In this document: positions 7,484 through 15,424 of the stretch, piece by piece
Layout: each line of letters opens with the position of its first letter
Position numbering within the stretch: the stretch's first letter is position 1
Assembly (NCBI RefSeq): GCF_015687155.1
Contig: NZ_JADPQF010000008.1
Location: 1-64,000 of the forward strand
DNA: 64,000 bases
Direction: 5' to 3'
DNA from: Aliikangiella sp. G2MR2-5
GTDB lineage: Bacteria > Pseudomonadota > Gammaproteobacteria > Enterobacterales > Kangiellaceae
The notes under the pieces: model-generated
What the model was told of the DNA's origin: nothing
The model's database searches: none
Seen by the model: only the letters and a program-made list of their open reading frames with translations
Made by a program: the position numbers and the translations under genes

Positions 7484-8089
7484 ATGAAATCACTAAAAAA
7501 GTCTCTAGTGTCAGGAAAAATCCCCAGAGTTATTGGCTTTGACGACGCGCCCTTTGTAAAGAGTGACAAACAGCCGGTAAATATCAGTGGGGTAGTCTGT
7601 TCTGGTACTCGCTTTGAGGGAATGTTATGGGGAAGTGTAACAGCTGATGGTGTTGATTCAACACGAAGTGTTGTTGACCTGGTTTCTCAGTCCAAATTTC
7701 ATTCTCAATTGCATGCTGTGCTATTTGATGGTCTTGCTTTTGGTGGCTTTAACCTTCTTGATCTTCCTGCAGTATCCAGGAAACTAGAACTGCCAGTTAT
7801 CGCCGTTATGAGAAAAGCACCTGACCTTGAGTCAATCAAAAATGCCCTGCAAAATTTTCCAGATTTTTCATCGCGCTGGAGCCTTGTTAGGGCCGCTGGT
7901 CCAATACATCAGATACTGTTGCCAGAAAGAAAGAAACCTTTTATTTTTCAGGTGCATGGAGCCACTCCCGAAGAGGCCGCAGAGTTACTAGAGCGGTTGA
8001 CAGACACCGGCGATGTGCCTGAAGCATTGAGATTAGCCCATCTTATTGGCGCTGCGGTCAAAACAGGCCAAAGCAACAACCGCGCTTAA
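7484..8089 (+). CDS. DUF99 (UPF0215) family protein
   Basis: A 201-aa protein that matches the DUF99 family: IPRVIGFDDAPF near the N-terminus, VVCSGTRFEGMLWGSVTADG (about residues 38-57), HAVLFDGLAFGGFNLLDL, and LPVIAVMRKAPD. The family is best known from archaea and is thought to share the endonuclease V/RNase H-like fold; its function is unknown. Conserved acidic residues (D20, D21 and the Asp of LFDGLAFGGF) are present. It is monocistronic, with AGGTGGAC before the ATG, and is flanked by several GTATCGATAC-type palindromes. Horizontal acquisition is possible. Confidence 0.8.
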   Translation: MKSLKKSLVSGKIPRVIGFDDAPFVKSDKQPVNISGVVCSGTRFEGMLWGSVTADGVDSTRSVVDLVSQSKFHSQLHAVLFDGLAFGGFNLLDLPAVSRKLELPVIAVMRKAPDLESIKNALQNFPDFSSRWSLVRAAGPIHQILLPERKKPFIFQVHGATPEEAAELLERLTDTGDVPEALRLAHLIGAAVKTGQSNNRA

Positions 8090-8224
8090 TTGCGCCGTCA
8101 CATTGTTTTCAATCGATACTATTGCTTTTAGTGATTTTTCAGCTATTTATTATCAGTTTGGATTGAATTGATTAAAGTGTCGATGCGAAACATGATAGAT
8201 TTTCTGTAAGCTGCATGAGGTGTT

Positions 8225-8234
8225 GTATCGATAC
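8225..8234. promoter_or_regulatory. GTATCGATAC palindrome downstream of the DUF99 gene
   Basis: An identical copy of the 7437-7446 palindrome. Degenerate versions lie nearby at 8111-8120 (AATCGATACT) and 8177-8186 (GTGTCGATGC), so the 280-bp gap between DUF99 and the convergent MgtC gene holds a cluster of related sites. No terminator was seen here. Confidence 0.4.
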
Positions 8235-8369
8235 TATATGTGTGTTCGTAATAGCGGAATGATCGTAAAAGTGACTGGTATTATTTGACCTCTTTGGAGT
8301 TAACAGAAAGCTTGTCTTTTATAAAGCGGCTGGTTGCCTGCTGTAGACGACTAGCCGGTTTTCATTATT

Positions 8370-9623
8370 TTATTGCCATAACAGAGGAACGAGTCCTAGA
8401 AATGTCGCGACCCCCAAACCTCCTGCGACATAGCCTCCGATAACACGACCACCAACGATAAAGGCCAGCGTAGTTTTCATGACATTATTAGTTACCGCAG
8501 CAATCAGTACTGCAATAGATGCAGTTTTGATGGAAAGGTCGGCGCTGGCGCTTTTTGAAATGGACAGGGCAATAGCATCCAGGTCCGCAATACCGGAAAA
8601 AGCAGAGAAAACGTAGATCCCGGTTTCACCCAGTTCGGCCTGAATTAACTTGGTTGCCAGCAATACTACTGCCAGAAAGGCGGCAAAAGCCAAAGCAGGA
8701 AAAAGAACGAAAGGGTTTCTCATCTGGTTGAGCGCAGTCACTTCTGTTGATTGATTTCGCCACCAAAGCAGGTATGCGGCAAGGTAGGTTAGCACTGTCA
8801 TCGTTGTCAGGGGGAGGGCCAGTGACCAGGTTAACCGGGATTCAAATACCAGAGTGATTACCAATATTCGCGGGAACATGGTACCGCAAGCGGCAAGGAT
8901 TCCAACAGCCAGGGGAGCTGCAGCTTCCGGGGCCATTCGTACCTGGCGGGAAAACTCTAGCGTCGTTGCTGTTGAGCTGGCGAGCCCGCCGAAAAAACCG
9001 GTTAGAATACTACCCTTGGTTGGTCCTATGTACTTAACCGAAAAATAACCGATATAGGAAATGGCTGCGATAATAACGACCATCCACCAGATGTGATGAG
9101 GGTTTAACACCTGCCAGGGGTCAAAAGTCTCATTGGGCAAAATGGGGAGAATCACTAGCGCAACCAGCGCAAATTTAAAGGTCGCATAAAGTTCGTCAGG
9201 TTCGATTTTCTCGACAAAGCCATGCAGCGGTAATTTCATTCCCAGTAAAATGGTTGCGACCACTGCCACTGGCGCAGCAAGCCAACTGAAACCGATAGTG
9301 CAAAGCGCTCCAAGAGAAAAGGTAAGTGGAATAGTGACTATCGTTGTCAAACCAATTCGTTGTTGTTGTTTGCCAATTTGTTGATATCCGGCAAAAGCGA
9401 GAATACCGACAATCGCAGCCATGGTCACAAGCCACCAGGGAGTAGAAGCCTGGGCGCTGGTACCTGAGATGCCGCCCAATAAACCTATCAGGCCAAAAGT
9501 TCGGATACCGGCAACATGCTCCTGATCGGAATGTTGATAGCTATACCAGCTACGTTCGAGCCCGATCAAAAGGCCGAGGCCCATTGCGATCAAAACATCA
9601 ATAACGACTTGAATCTGTTCCAT
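8370..9623 (-). CDS. MgtC/SapB family membrane protein with DUF4010 domain
   Basis: A 417-aa polytopic membrane protein. The N-terminal third is MgtC-like (MGLGLLIGLERSW, then TFGLIGLLGGISG, residues about 14-53). The rest is DUF4010, with several more membrane helices including GFFGGLASSTATTLEFSRQ (about 208-226) and FSAFSGIADLDAIALSISKS (about 338-357). Such fusions are common in proteobacteria; the transported solute or role is not established. It stands alone on the minus strand without a clear Shine-Dalgarno. Confidence 0.88.
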   Translation of the reverse strand: MEQIQVVIDVLIAMGLGLLIGLERSWYSYQHSDQEHVAGIRTFGLIGLLGGISGTSAQASTPWWLVTMAAIVGILAFAGYQQIGKQQQRIGLTTIVTIPLTFSLGALCTIGFSWLAAPVAVVATILLGMKLPLHGFVEKIEPDELYATFKFALVALVILPILPNETFDPWQVLNPHHIWWMVVIIAAISYIGYFSVKYIGPTKGSILTGFFGGLASSTATTLEFSRQVRMAPEAAAPLAVGILAACGTMFPRILVITLVFESRLTWSLALPLTTMTVLTYLAAYLLWWRNQSTEVTALNQMRNPFVLFPALAFAAFLAVVLLATKLIQAELGETGIYVFSAFSGIADLDAIALSISKSASADLSIKTASIAVLIAAVTNNVMKTTLAFIVGGRVIGGYVAGGLGVATFLGLVPLLWQ

Positions 9624-9722
9624 AAGCTACTACTTTTTTATGGGATTAGTTTAAGCTTAGTCAATTAATCGAGATAGCTCCATTTGTCGGCTGGTGATAT
9701 TGTCAGAGATAAGACTCGCGGC

Positions 9723-9778
9723 TTGGCCTCCGCAATTTGGCCTCCGCGATTTGAAACTCGAAATTTGATATTTGAGAT
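9723..9778. repeat. 14-bp tandem repeat downstream of ligE
   Basis: Four successive 14-bp units begin TTG and end AT: TTGGCCTCCGCAAT, TTGGCCTCCGCGAT, TTGAAACTCGAAAT, TTGATATTTGAGAT. The first two are nearly identical and the last two have decayed. It lies between the ligE stop (9808) and the MgtC gene start (9623). Confidence 0.6.
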
Positions 9779-9807
9779 GATTGATATATGGTACTGCAAT
9801 ATTTAAA

Positions 9808-10659
9808 TCAAAAGTCCTGCCTGATTCGTAAATAGCTGGCAAAGCGCGGAAAACCATTTTTAGTGATACCGCGAAACCTGTAGGTTATCGTCTGCCCTAT
9901 TTTGGGCGGATTTTTTCGGTTTGCCAGCGTAAAGCCGGTGCCAATTTTGAATTGGCGTCCATCGGACATTTCTACCAACAGAGAGCCCATCATTCCTGTG
10001 AATTTTCCTGTGCCGGAAATATGGGCAACCACTCGTGCTTCCGCATCTTCAAAAGGCTTGAATTTTAGAATGTCTGAAGTGCGACTAGCCTGATATAAAG
10101 AGTCACCCTTGTGTAGCATCAATCCTTCACCACCCTGTGCGATCACTGATTCTAGCCTGGCATTGAGAGTTTCTCTGTTGACGATTTTGGTCTGCTTAAC
10201 GAGTTTTAGATAAGAAGAATTTGAATCGGATATGATGTCTTCGAGCTCTTTAATTCGCAGTGTAAATATTTTTAAACTGTCCGGCTTATCGAACACCATA
10301 TATCGAATTTTCTGCCATTCATGATTAACCGGCGTTTGTTTTCGAACCGCGCCGGAAAGTTGAGCAAATTGTTGTCTTCCCATCCACAGCTCACCATCCA
10401 GTTGGCCGTCAGGAAAGTCTTTGGTGAACCAGTCGGGCGCGTTGATTTTATTGCCTTGACGAGTAATCAATTGTTTACCGTCCCAAAATGCTCTTACTCC
10501 ATCAAGCTTTTCACTGACCCAATAATCCTCAAGATTTTGCTGATCAGTAAATACTTTGGCATGTTGTAACGGTGGCGCTGTGAAGTCAGCTGATATTGTT
10601 TTAAAAGAAGCACTGATTAAAATCGTGACGAGTAAATAAAGGTAACTTCGACTTAGCAT
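9808..10659 (-). CDS. ligE: Periplasmic ATP-dependent DNA ligase, LigE type
   Basis: A 283-aa minimal ATP-dependent DNA ligase. An N-terminal signal peptide (about residues 1-24, YLYLLVTILISASFKTISA) points to export, as known for LigE. Nucleotidyltransferase motif I is SEKLDGVRAFW (catalytic Lys about residue 51). Other motifs visible are DGELWMGR (motif III), EGLMLHKG (motif IV) and DILKFKPFEDAEARV (motif V). A C-terminal OB-fold follows, with no extra DNA-binding domain. It would seal nicks in extracellular or incoming DNA. The start has AGGAAAAAA upstream. Confidence 0.92.
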   Translation of the reverse strand: MLSRSYLYLLVTILISASFKTISADFTAPPLQHAKVFTDQQNLEDYWVSEKLDGVRAFWDGKQLITRQGNKINAPDWFTKDFPDGQLDGELWMGRQQFAQLSGAVRKQTPVNHEWQKIRYMVFDKPDSLKIFTLRIKELEDIISDSNSSYLKLVKQTKIVNRETLNARLESVIAQGGEGLMLHKGDSLYQASRTSDILKFKPFEDAEARVVAHISGTGKFTGMMGSLLVEMSDGRQFKIGTGFTLANRKNPPKIGQTITYRFRGITKNGFPRFASYLRIRQDF

Positions 10660-10844
10660 TTTTTTCCTGTTTTATACTTGAGAGTCTTTTCTTGATTGCT
10701 AAAAGTTTAATGCGCTGTGCTTTTAAAACAAGCAGAAGGGGACTATTTGGGGCTAGGAATATGTCCGCGTATGATGTAGGAAAAGAGCTATGATTGATAA
10801 ACTACCTGAGCGGACCGGCAAAGCCCTTGCTATGCTTCGAACTT

Positions 10845-11021
10845 TCAGGTGTTTCCTGAACCATTAAGTTTCTCAGTTGAGATATCGACCGCTATCAAGC
10901 CTTTGTTTTCATCTGCCTTTGGCGGCAAAAGAAAAGTAAATATCTTTAGTTTGAGCAGAACAACCAATATCAAAATTACAATGAACGGCAAAACATGCCA
11001 AAGTTTGATTTTGCTTTTCAT
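10845..11021 (-). CDS. Small single-pass membrane protein, hypothetical
   Basis: A 58-aa reading frame starting MKSKIKLWHV with one hydrophobic segment (LPFIVILILVVLLKLKIFTF) and a polar, probably periplasmic tail. A longer start at 11045 lacks a ribosome site, whereas GGAG lies about 13 bases before 11021. It follows the MATE gene on the same strand, separated by a hairpin. The coding call rests on the transmembrane character alone. Confidence 0.4.
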   Translation of the reverse strand: MKSKIKLWHVLPFIVILILVVLLKLKIFTFLLPPKADENKGLIAVDISTEKLNGSGNT

Positions 11022-11056
11022 AGGACTGTGCTTTCTCCAAAGCATCGTTTTAAGGA

Positions 11057-11082
11057 GGCGCTTTTGTTGATTAAAAAGCGCC
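11057..11082 (-). terminator. Hairpin after the MATE gene
   Basis: Inverted repeat GGCGCTTTT / AAAAGCGCC (11057-11065 and 11074-11082) with an 8-nt loop, 12 bp past the MATE stop. There is no clean T-tract, so it may be a weak terminator or an mRNA-stabilising hairpin. Confidence 0.5.
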
Positions 11083-11093
11083 AGCTTTATCTT

Positions 11094-12545
11094 TTAGGTT
11101 CTCAATTGCCTGAAATTATTATTCTGGTTCCATAGTATCAAAATAGAAACGCTTGCCATAACTATTTGCGTCGCCGGATAGGCGTACCAGATCTGGTTTA
11201 CATCTAAAGACGGCGGGATTAAAAGCAGTAACGGGATTAATAAAAGGTAGATCTGGGAGAAGGTCAGAGCGATAGCTAGCGGCGCTTTTTTTACCGCTTG
11301 AAGGTAAGCAATGCCTACAGTGGTAACTCCCGAAACAGGCAGCAGAATAAACATGATAGCAAAAATTTTCTCGGCATATTTAGCCTGATTTTCACCAATT
11401 CCCAGCGTATCGAGAATATTGGCGGAAAATAAAATGAGTATCAAAGTGATAAAGAATAAATAGGTTATGGCCGTAGTTATTCCGATCCGCAAGCAGCTTT
11501 GCACACGCTCAATATTATTTGCCCCGAAGTTTTGCGCGATAATAGTTTGACTTGCGTTACTTATTGCCATCAGTGGTAGCAACAACAGGATATTGATTCT
11601 AACGGTGATGCCATAGGCACCAATCCATACTTCGGGATTGATCGAATTGTAGTTGATAATATTCATATTTACTGTCGCCATAACCATCGCTGCACCTAGC
11701 GTAGTAATCAATGCAGGAGAACCGGTTACCAGGATCTCTTTGACTATTGTCAGGTTCAACTCAATGCCAATTTTTGATAGTCTCAAAGGCGCTGAGCTTT
11801 TGGCAACAATTAATACGCCTGTTATTACGCCAGATAGTTGAGCGATAACTGTCGCTAATGCGGCACCGCTAGTGCCCAGGTTAAAAACGACAATCAGTAA
11901 ATAGTCGAGAACAACATTACTCAAGGCTCCCATCAGGATAATAAGCAGCAAACCTTTCATGTTGGAAATTGCACGTAGATAGTCGCTGAGTAGAGATAAT
12001 AGCAATAGGAAAATGTAGCCGGATACTATGATAAAAAAGTAATCCATGGCATGGACAAGAGTTGCATCGGAATCCGGATTTGAGCTTGAAACGGGTATGA
12101 AACTCTCTATGGATAAGTTAAAACTGGCAATCAAAACCAGTAGCGAGATGCTCAAAATGAGCACCAATGTGTTGTTAAAAATGCGTTTGATAGCTGCCAG
12201 ATTATTTGCTCCGAATTGATTGCTAATCAATACACTGGAGCCATTACCGATGCAGATTGCAATAGCGATAAGTGCCATTTGCAGCGGAAATATTGATGAC
12301 ACCCCTGCAAAAGCTGCGTCACCGATAAAGCTTGAAATAAAGTAGGCATCCACCAGACTGTACAAGCCATTGAGTAGCATCCCTATCATCATTGGAACTG
12401 ATAATTTGATAAAAAGCGTTTTCAAATCGCCGCTGACAAGACAGACGCTTTTCGTTTGCTGATGTTTTTTTGCTTGTTGTTTTGGGGCTCGTGGGCTTTG
12501 GGGGACAGGAATAGCACCTGCTTTAGAAGAGCTTTCTAATTTCAT
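11094..12545 (-). CDS. MATE family multidrug/Na+ efflux transporter
   Basis: A 483-aa protein with about 12 membrane helices in two related halves, each opening with the MATE pattern: LFIKLSVPMMIGMLLNGLYS (about 47-66) and VKEILVTGSPALITTLGAAM (about 267-286). An unusually long charged N-terminal extension of about 45 residues (KQQAKKHQQTK) precedes helix 1. It probably exports cationic compounds by Na+ or H+ antiport; the substrate is unknown. The ribosome site is AGGA. It has no neighbouring regulator. Confidence 0.88.
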   Translation of the reverse strand: MKLESSSKAGAIPVPQSPRAPKQQAKKHQQTKSVCLVSGDLKTLFIKLSVPMMIGMLLNGLYSLVDAYFISSFIGDAAFAGVSSIFPLQMALIAIAICIGNGSSVLISNQFGANNLAAIKRIFNNTLVLILSISLLVLIASFNLSIESFIPVSSSNPDSDATLVHAMDYFFIIVSGYIFLLLLSLLSDYLRAISNMKGLLLIILMGALSNVVLDYLLIVVFNLGTSGAALATVIAQLSGVITGVLIVAKSSAPLRLSKIGIELNLTIVKEILVTGSPALITTLGAAMVMATVNMNIINYNSINPEVWIGAYGITVRINILLLLPLMAISNASQTIIAQNFGANNIERVQSCLRIGITTAITYLFFITLILILFSANILDTLGIGENQAKYAEKIFAIMFILLPVSGVTTVGIAYLQAVKKAPLAIALTFSQIYLLLIPLLLLIPPSLDVNQIWYAYPATQIVMASVSILILWNQNNNFRQLRT

Positions 12546-12755
12546 AATTCAACAGTCCTAAGTCAATTTAGCCGTACCGCTTGGGCTACTTAGTTCTGGT
12601 TGAACTGAAAATAAAAAGTTTTAACAGAGTGAATTCATCTTTTGCGGTCAAGGTCTCTCTGTCAACCCTGGCCGCGAATTCTAGAGCCTTGTAACTTCCT
12701 TGTCAAATGTCACTATTTCGGAGGGCACGCCTTTTATGCATTAGCTAATACGCTA

Positions 12756-13910
12756 TTACTTGGTCAACTCAACGAGAGCGCCTCTAGTATCATATCTTGT
12801 TTCGACCCTGCTTCCATCCGCTTTATAGTTGAAAATTCGTTTCGCGTATCCTTCCTTTTCCGGTTGAAAAAGATTTCCTTCGGCGTCCAGAAAAGCTGCT
12901 TCGATGTAGCGTCCAGTCTCGTCTTTTGTGTAGCGAATTGTTGTGGCCCCGTTGGGATGAGTGGTATTTACGCCTGTTGAGTTGTAAACCTGTACCCACA
13001 TGTACTTGAATTGTCCAAGTTGACGATTTGTCCACTGTCTGTAGTAGGACCATCTGGCAATGTTTGGACTTTCCTTTTTGTCATCTGTCAGGTTTTCATT
13101 GGGATCGAGATAGTCCCACCCGGTTTCAAATCCATATTCATCAAAGTGGACTTTTAGTGTGGCATATTTCACTTGTTCATTAACAAATGGTTTGAGACTA
13201 ACCGGATCAATATTGGATACTTTATCTAGAAAGCCTGCTTCATCCAGAGTAATCATAGTTGTCATAAACGGCATTGCATTTCTAAATTTATGGGGCTTGT
13301 TTTCAAGGGTGAACTGAGTTTGAATAAATCGATTTTTAGTTAAAAATTTGGCTACAAATTTGTGACTGCCAATTCCACTTTCTATACCATTATTCTTTTG
13401 ATCAAATAGCGTGACTTGCGCTCTATCTTTCTGTTTTTTATAGCGTTCGATATGAATATCTCCGCCCTGATAGTAGTGTCGCCACATGGAAGCGGGTTGA
13501 TTATCCTTGTCAAAATAGCGTCTTTCGTAATCATCTTTGTTCTGATAAATATAACTCACTTTATGAGTACCAAAGTATGCGTTGTTACTGGTTTCGCCTC
13601 TTTCAAAGTAAGCCATTTCTAGTAGTCGATTGTGTTTGTCTCTGGTTACTTTGTAATAATTGGCTTTGGGCAGGTCCAATGCACTAATAGGGAGTATTGG
13701 GTGATATTCAATAAAAGGACTGATTACCCCAGCCATTCCTGCAAAATACGATATTGATATTGATATTGAGTTTTTGGACTGATTGGTATCCAGATTGTCG
13801 CTGTTGTTTTCTATATGGATATGCTCCGGCTTTGCGACTCCAAAAGTAATGTTTGAAATCAAAAGTGCTGAAAGAGCCAGTATGAGCCGAAAGAACCTGT
13901 TTTTTTGCAT
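12756..13910 (-). CDS. Secreted protein of unknown function
   Basis: A 384-aa protein with a signal peptide (RLILALSALLISNITFGVA, about residues 8-26). The mature part is rich in Tyr/Arg/Asp. It has loosely repeated phrases of the type 'Y x D x x G x x E x x F/Y x D' (YTKDETGRYIEAAFLDAEGN, then IFNYKADGSRVETRYDTRGA), which recall YD/MORN-like strand repeats of secreted bacterial proteins. No catalytic motif was recognised. It is monocistronic, with a 914-bp non-coding gap upstream. Confidence 0.65.
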   Translation of the reverse strand: MQKNRFFRLILALSALLISNITFGVAKPEHIHIENNSDNLDTNQSKNSISISISYFAGMAGVISPFIEYHPILPISALDLPKANYYKVTRDKHNRLLEMAYFERGETSNNAYFGTHKVSYIYQNKDDYERRYFDKDNQPASMWRHYYQGGDIHIERYKKQKDRAQVTLFDQKNNGIESGIGSHKFVAKFLTKNRFIQTQFTLENKPHKFRNAMPFMTTMITLDEAGFLDKVSNIDPVSLKPFVNEQVKYATLKVHFDEYGFETGWDYLDPNENLTDDKKESPNIARWSYYRQWTNRQLGQFKYMWVQVYNSTGVNTTHPNGATTIRYTKDETGRYIEAAFLDAEGNLFQPEKEGYAKRIFNYKADGSRVETRYDTRGALVELTK

Positions 13911-14176
13911 AGTTTCGTCGTTTGAAAATGTAAAATCAGATTGTTAATAGTATTCGAGGGAGGGTTGGTCACAAGTTGAATGAGGTGAGAGGAAGGAATC
14001 GTGGGACGAAATGGCTGTTCTGCATAGTTCGCTGCGGATACAAGGTGCAAATCAAGTGTTCATTTTGGCGAGCACTAACTTTACGTTATTTCACTAAAGG
14101 GGTCCTTTATGAACTTTTGATAAAAGTTCTTTAATATTTTTAGAAAGCGGTTTCGCACCGCTGCGCTTGCGTGCGA

Positions 14177-14206
14177 CCTACTTTTGCCAAGAGCTGCAAA
14201 AGTAGG
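14177..14206. repeat. Inverted repeat CCTACTTTTGC / GCAAAAGTAGG
   Basis: Perfect 11-bp arms with an 8-nt loop (CAAGAGCT). It is the first of the three hairpins of the intergenic element. Confidence 0.7.
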
Positions 14207-14486
14207 CAAAAAAGCCCTTTATCGCTGCGCTGGCACTCTTACATGAGCGCGTTTGTGCCACCGAAATCTTTAGCATCGATAAAACTGATAATTGCTATCG
14301 CCCTCTCGGTATAATTGCAGCCAAAAAGCTGGGCATGGTTGCTTTAGCGCTGAAATTACGAATTGAGTTAAATTCAAGCTGTAAAATCCATCCAAACCTT
14401 TAACTTATTTCGACCTGTTCTGGTTGAAGCTATTAAAGGGATTCTATTGCTTTACTTAGCTGTCTTAACGGCCTCGTGGAATGGAT

Positions 14487-14549
14487 GATTCTTCAGACAA
14501 GCAGGGTGAATGTTTGAGCGTAGCGAGTTTTTACCCTGCCTGAAGAATC
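14487..14549. repeat. 63-bp inverted repeat
   Basis: The outer arms are GATTCTTCAG (14487-14496) and CTGAAGAATC (14540-14549). The inner arms are GCAGGGT (14501-14507) and ACCCTGC (14533-14539), around a 25-nt loop containing GTTTGAGCGTAGCGAGTTT. It is the middle hairpin of the element. Confidence 0.7.
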
Positions 14550-14632
14550 GGCTTCAAGTTGGGTGTTGCCAAAGGCTTTGATTAAATTGAAAGTCAGTAG
14601 GGGCTAGTTAACTCAGCGTAATGACCTTTTGG

Positions 14633-14660
14633 TTTCTTTTGGGGCATTGGCCAAAAGAAA
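14633..14660. repeat. Inverted repeat TTTCTTTTGG / CCAAAAGAAA
   Basis: Perfect 10-bp arms with an 8-nt loop (GGCATTGG). It is the last hairpin of the intergenic element. Confidence 0.7.
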
Positions 14661-14824
14661 CTCGCAGGAAAGCGCAGCGCTGCGAAATTTCTTAAAAGTT
14701 TTAAGAGCTTTTACCAAAAGCTCAAGAGCTCCCATTTAGATAATAAGCTACCACCCCAATAACCACCAAATTCCAAAATAACCAAAATTCGAATAGAATA
14801 GTTTTAAGCGCGCTCTGGTAAACC

Positions 14825-15295
14825 TTAATGATTAATTGCTTTCCACTCTGGATCGGCAAAGTAGTCCGGATATTTTTTAAGCGCCTTAAAAATAAGGATA
14901 GCTCCCTGTTTTTTGTTGTCGGAATTTTTCATTAAGTCAGTTCCCTGTATGACTTCTGAAAGCAGAATGTGTAGCTGTGCATCAGCGTCTGGTTTTAGTT
15001 TGCAATTTTTAAAAAGAAAACCTAGATGACTTTCCATTTTTTCTGCTAGTTGGGCATACTCTGGTGCGGTAAAGCGATCATAGTGAATGGAGTCCAGACT
15101 TTCCTTTAAATCATTCTGGATGCGGCTCATGCCTGCATGTAGACTTTCATCGATGGACCACTTTTTTCCCTGGTTAAGAGCAAGTTCAGCTGTATGACTT
15201 TCGTGTTGATGTTTATGTTCTTCTGCGATCACAACGGAAGTGCTCATCGCTGAAATATAACTCGCAAAAGTTAAGGATAAAATAGTATTTTTCAA
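14825..15295 (-). CDS. His-rich periplasmic protein linked to the NO reductase gene
   Basis: About 156 aa starting from TTG at 15295 (AGAGG six bases upstream), which puts a signal peptide at the very N-terminus (MKNTILSLTFASYISAMSTS). The mature start is HKHQHESH, a likely metal-binding patch, followed by a helical domain beginning LNQGKKWSIDESLHAGMSRI. It is the last gene of the ytfE-norZ strand. Its position suggests a role in NO or copper handling, but the function is unknown. A long hairpin (15336-15384) separates it from norZ. Confidence 0.7.
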   Translation of the reverse strand: MKNTILSLTFASYISAMSTSVVIAEEHKHQHESHTAELALNQGKKWSIDESLHAGMSRIQNDLKESLDSIHYDRFTAPEYAQLAEKMESHLGFLFKNCKLKPDADAQLHILLSEVIQGTDLMKNSDNKKQGAILIFKALKKYPDYFADPEWKAINH

Positions 15296-15335
15296 ATCAA
15301 TGCCTCTTAAATAATTTTTGTTTAGAGAAAGCAAA

Positions 15336-15384
15336 CGGGCTGAAAGCTAAGTTTAATTTTTAAACGGTTAAACTTTCAAGCCCG
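15336..15384 (-). terminator. Long imperfect hairpin after norZ
   Basis: The arms CGGGCTGAAAG (15336-15346) and CTTTCAAGCCCG (15373-15384) pair with one bulge, and GTTTAA/TTAAAC extends the stem inside. It sits between norZ and the His-rich gene and probably attenuates readthrough. No clear T-tract follows. Confidence 0.5.
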
Positions 15385-15424
15385 GATGATTTATATGTTG
15401 ACGTTTTTAAAATGTTTACTGCGA

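Larger units (their letters stand above)
13911..14824. other. 914-bp non-coding region with hairpin-rich repeat element
   Basis: No credible reading frame is present. Three strong inverted repeats stand in a row: 14177-14206 (CCTACTTTTGC / GCAAAAGTAGG), 14487-14549 (GATTCTTCAG..GCAGGGT / ACCCTGC.CTGAAGAATC) and 14633-14660 (TTTCTTTTGG / CCAAAAGAAA). Phrases such as GTTTGAGCGTAGCGAGTTT and the two short hairpins are of a kind I remember from dispersed repeats in gammaproteobacterial genomes. The element is likely non-coding and mobile or replicated by other machinery. Confidence 0.6.

Noticed and set aside
9657-9857. A 66-aa minus-strand frame overlapping the end of ligE
   Set aside because: It lies in another frame across the tandem repeat and shows no coding character.
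10849-11070. A 73-aa plus-strand frame opposite the small membrane protein
   Set aside because: It is a mirror of the minus-strand frame, which has the better membrane segment and the operon-consistent strand.
14171-14220. Short coding sequence within the hairpin element
   Set aside because: The conserved-looking string is explained by the inverted repeat, and all frames are short and broken.
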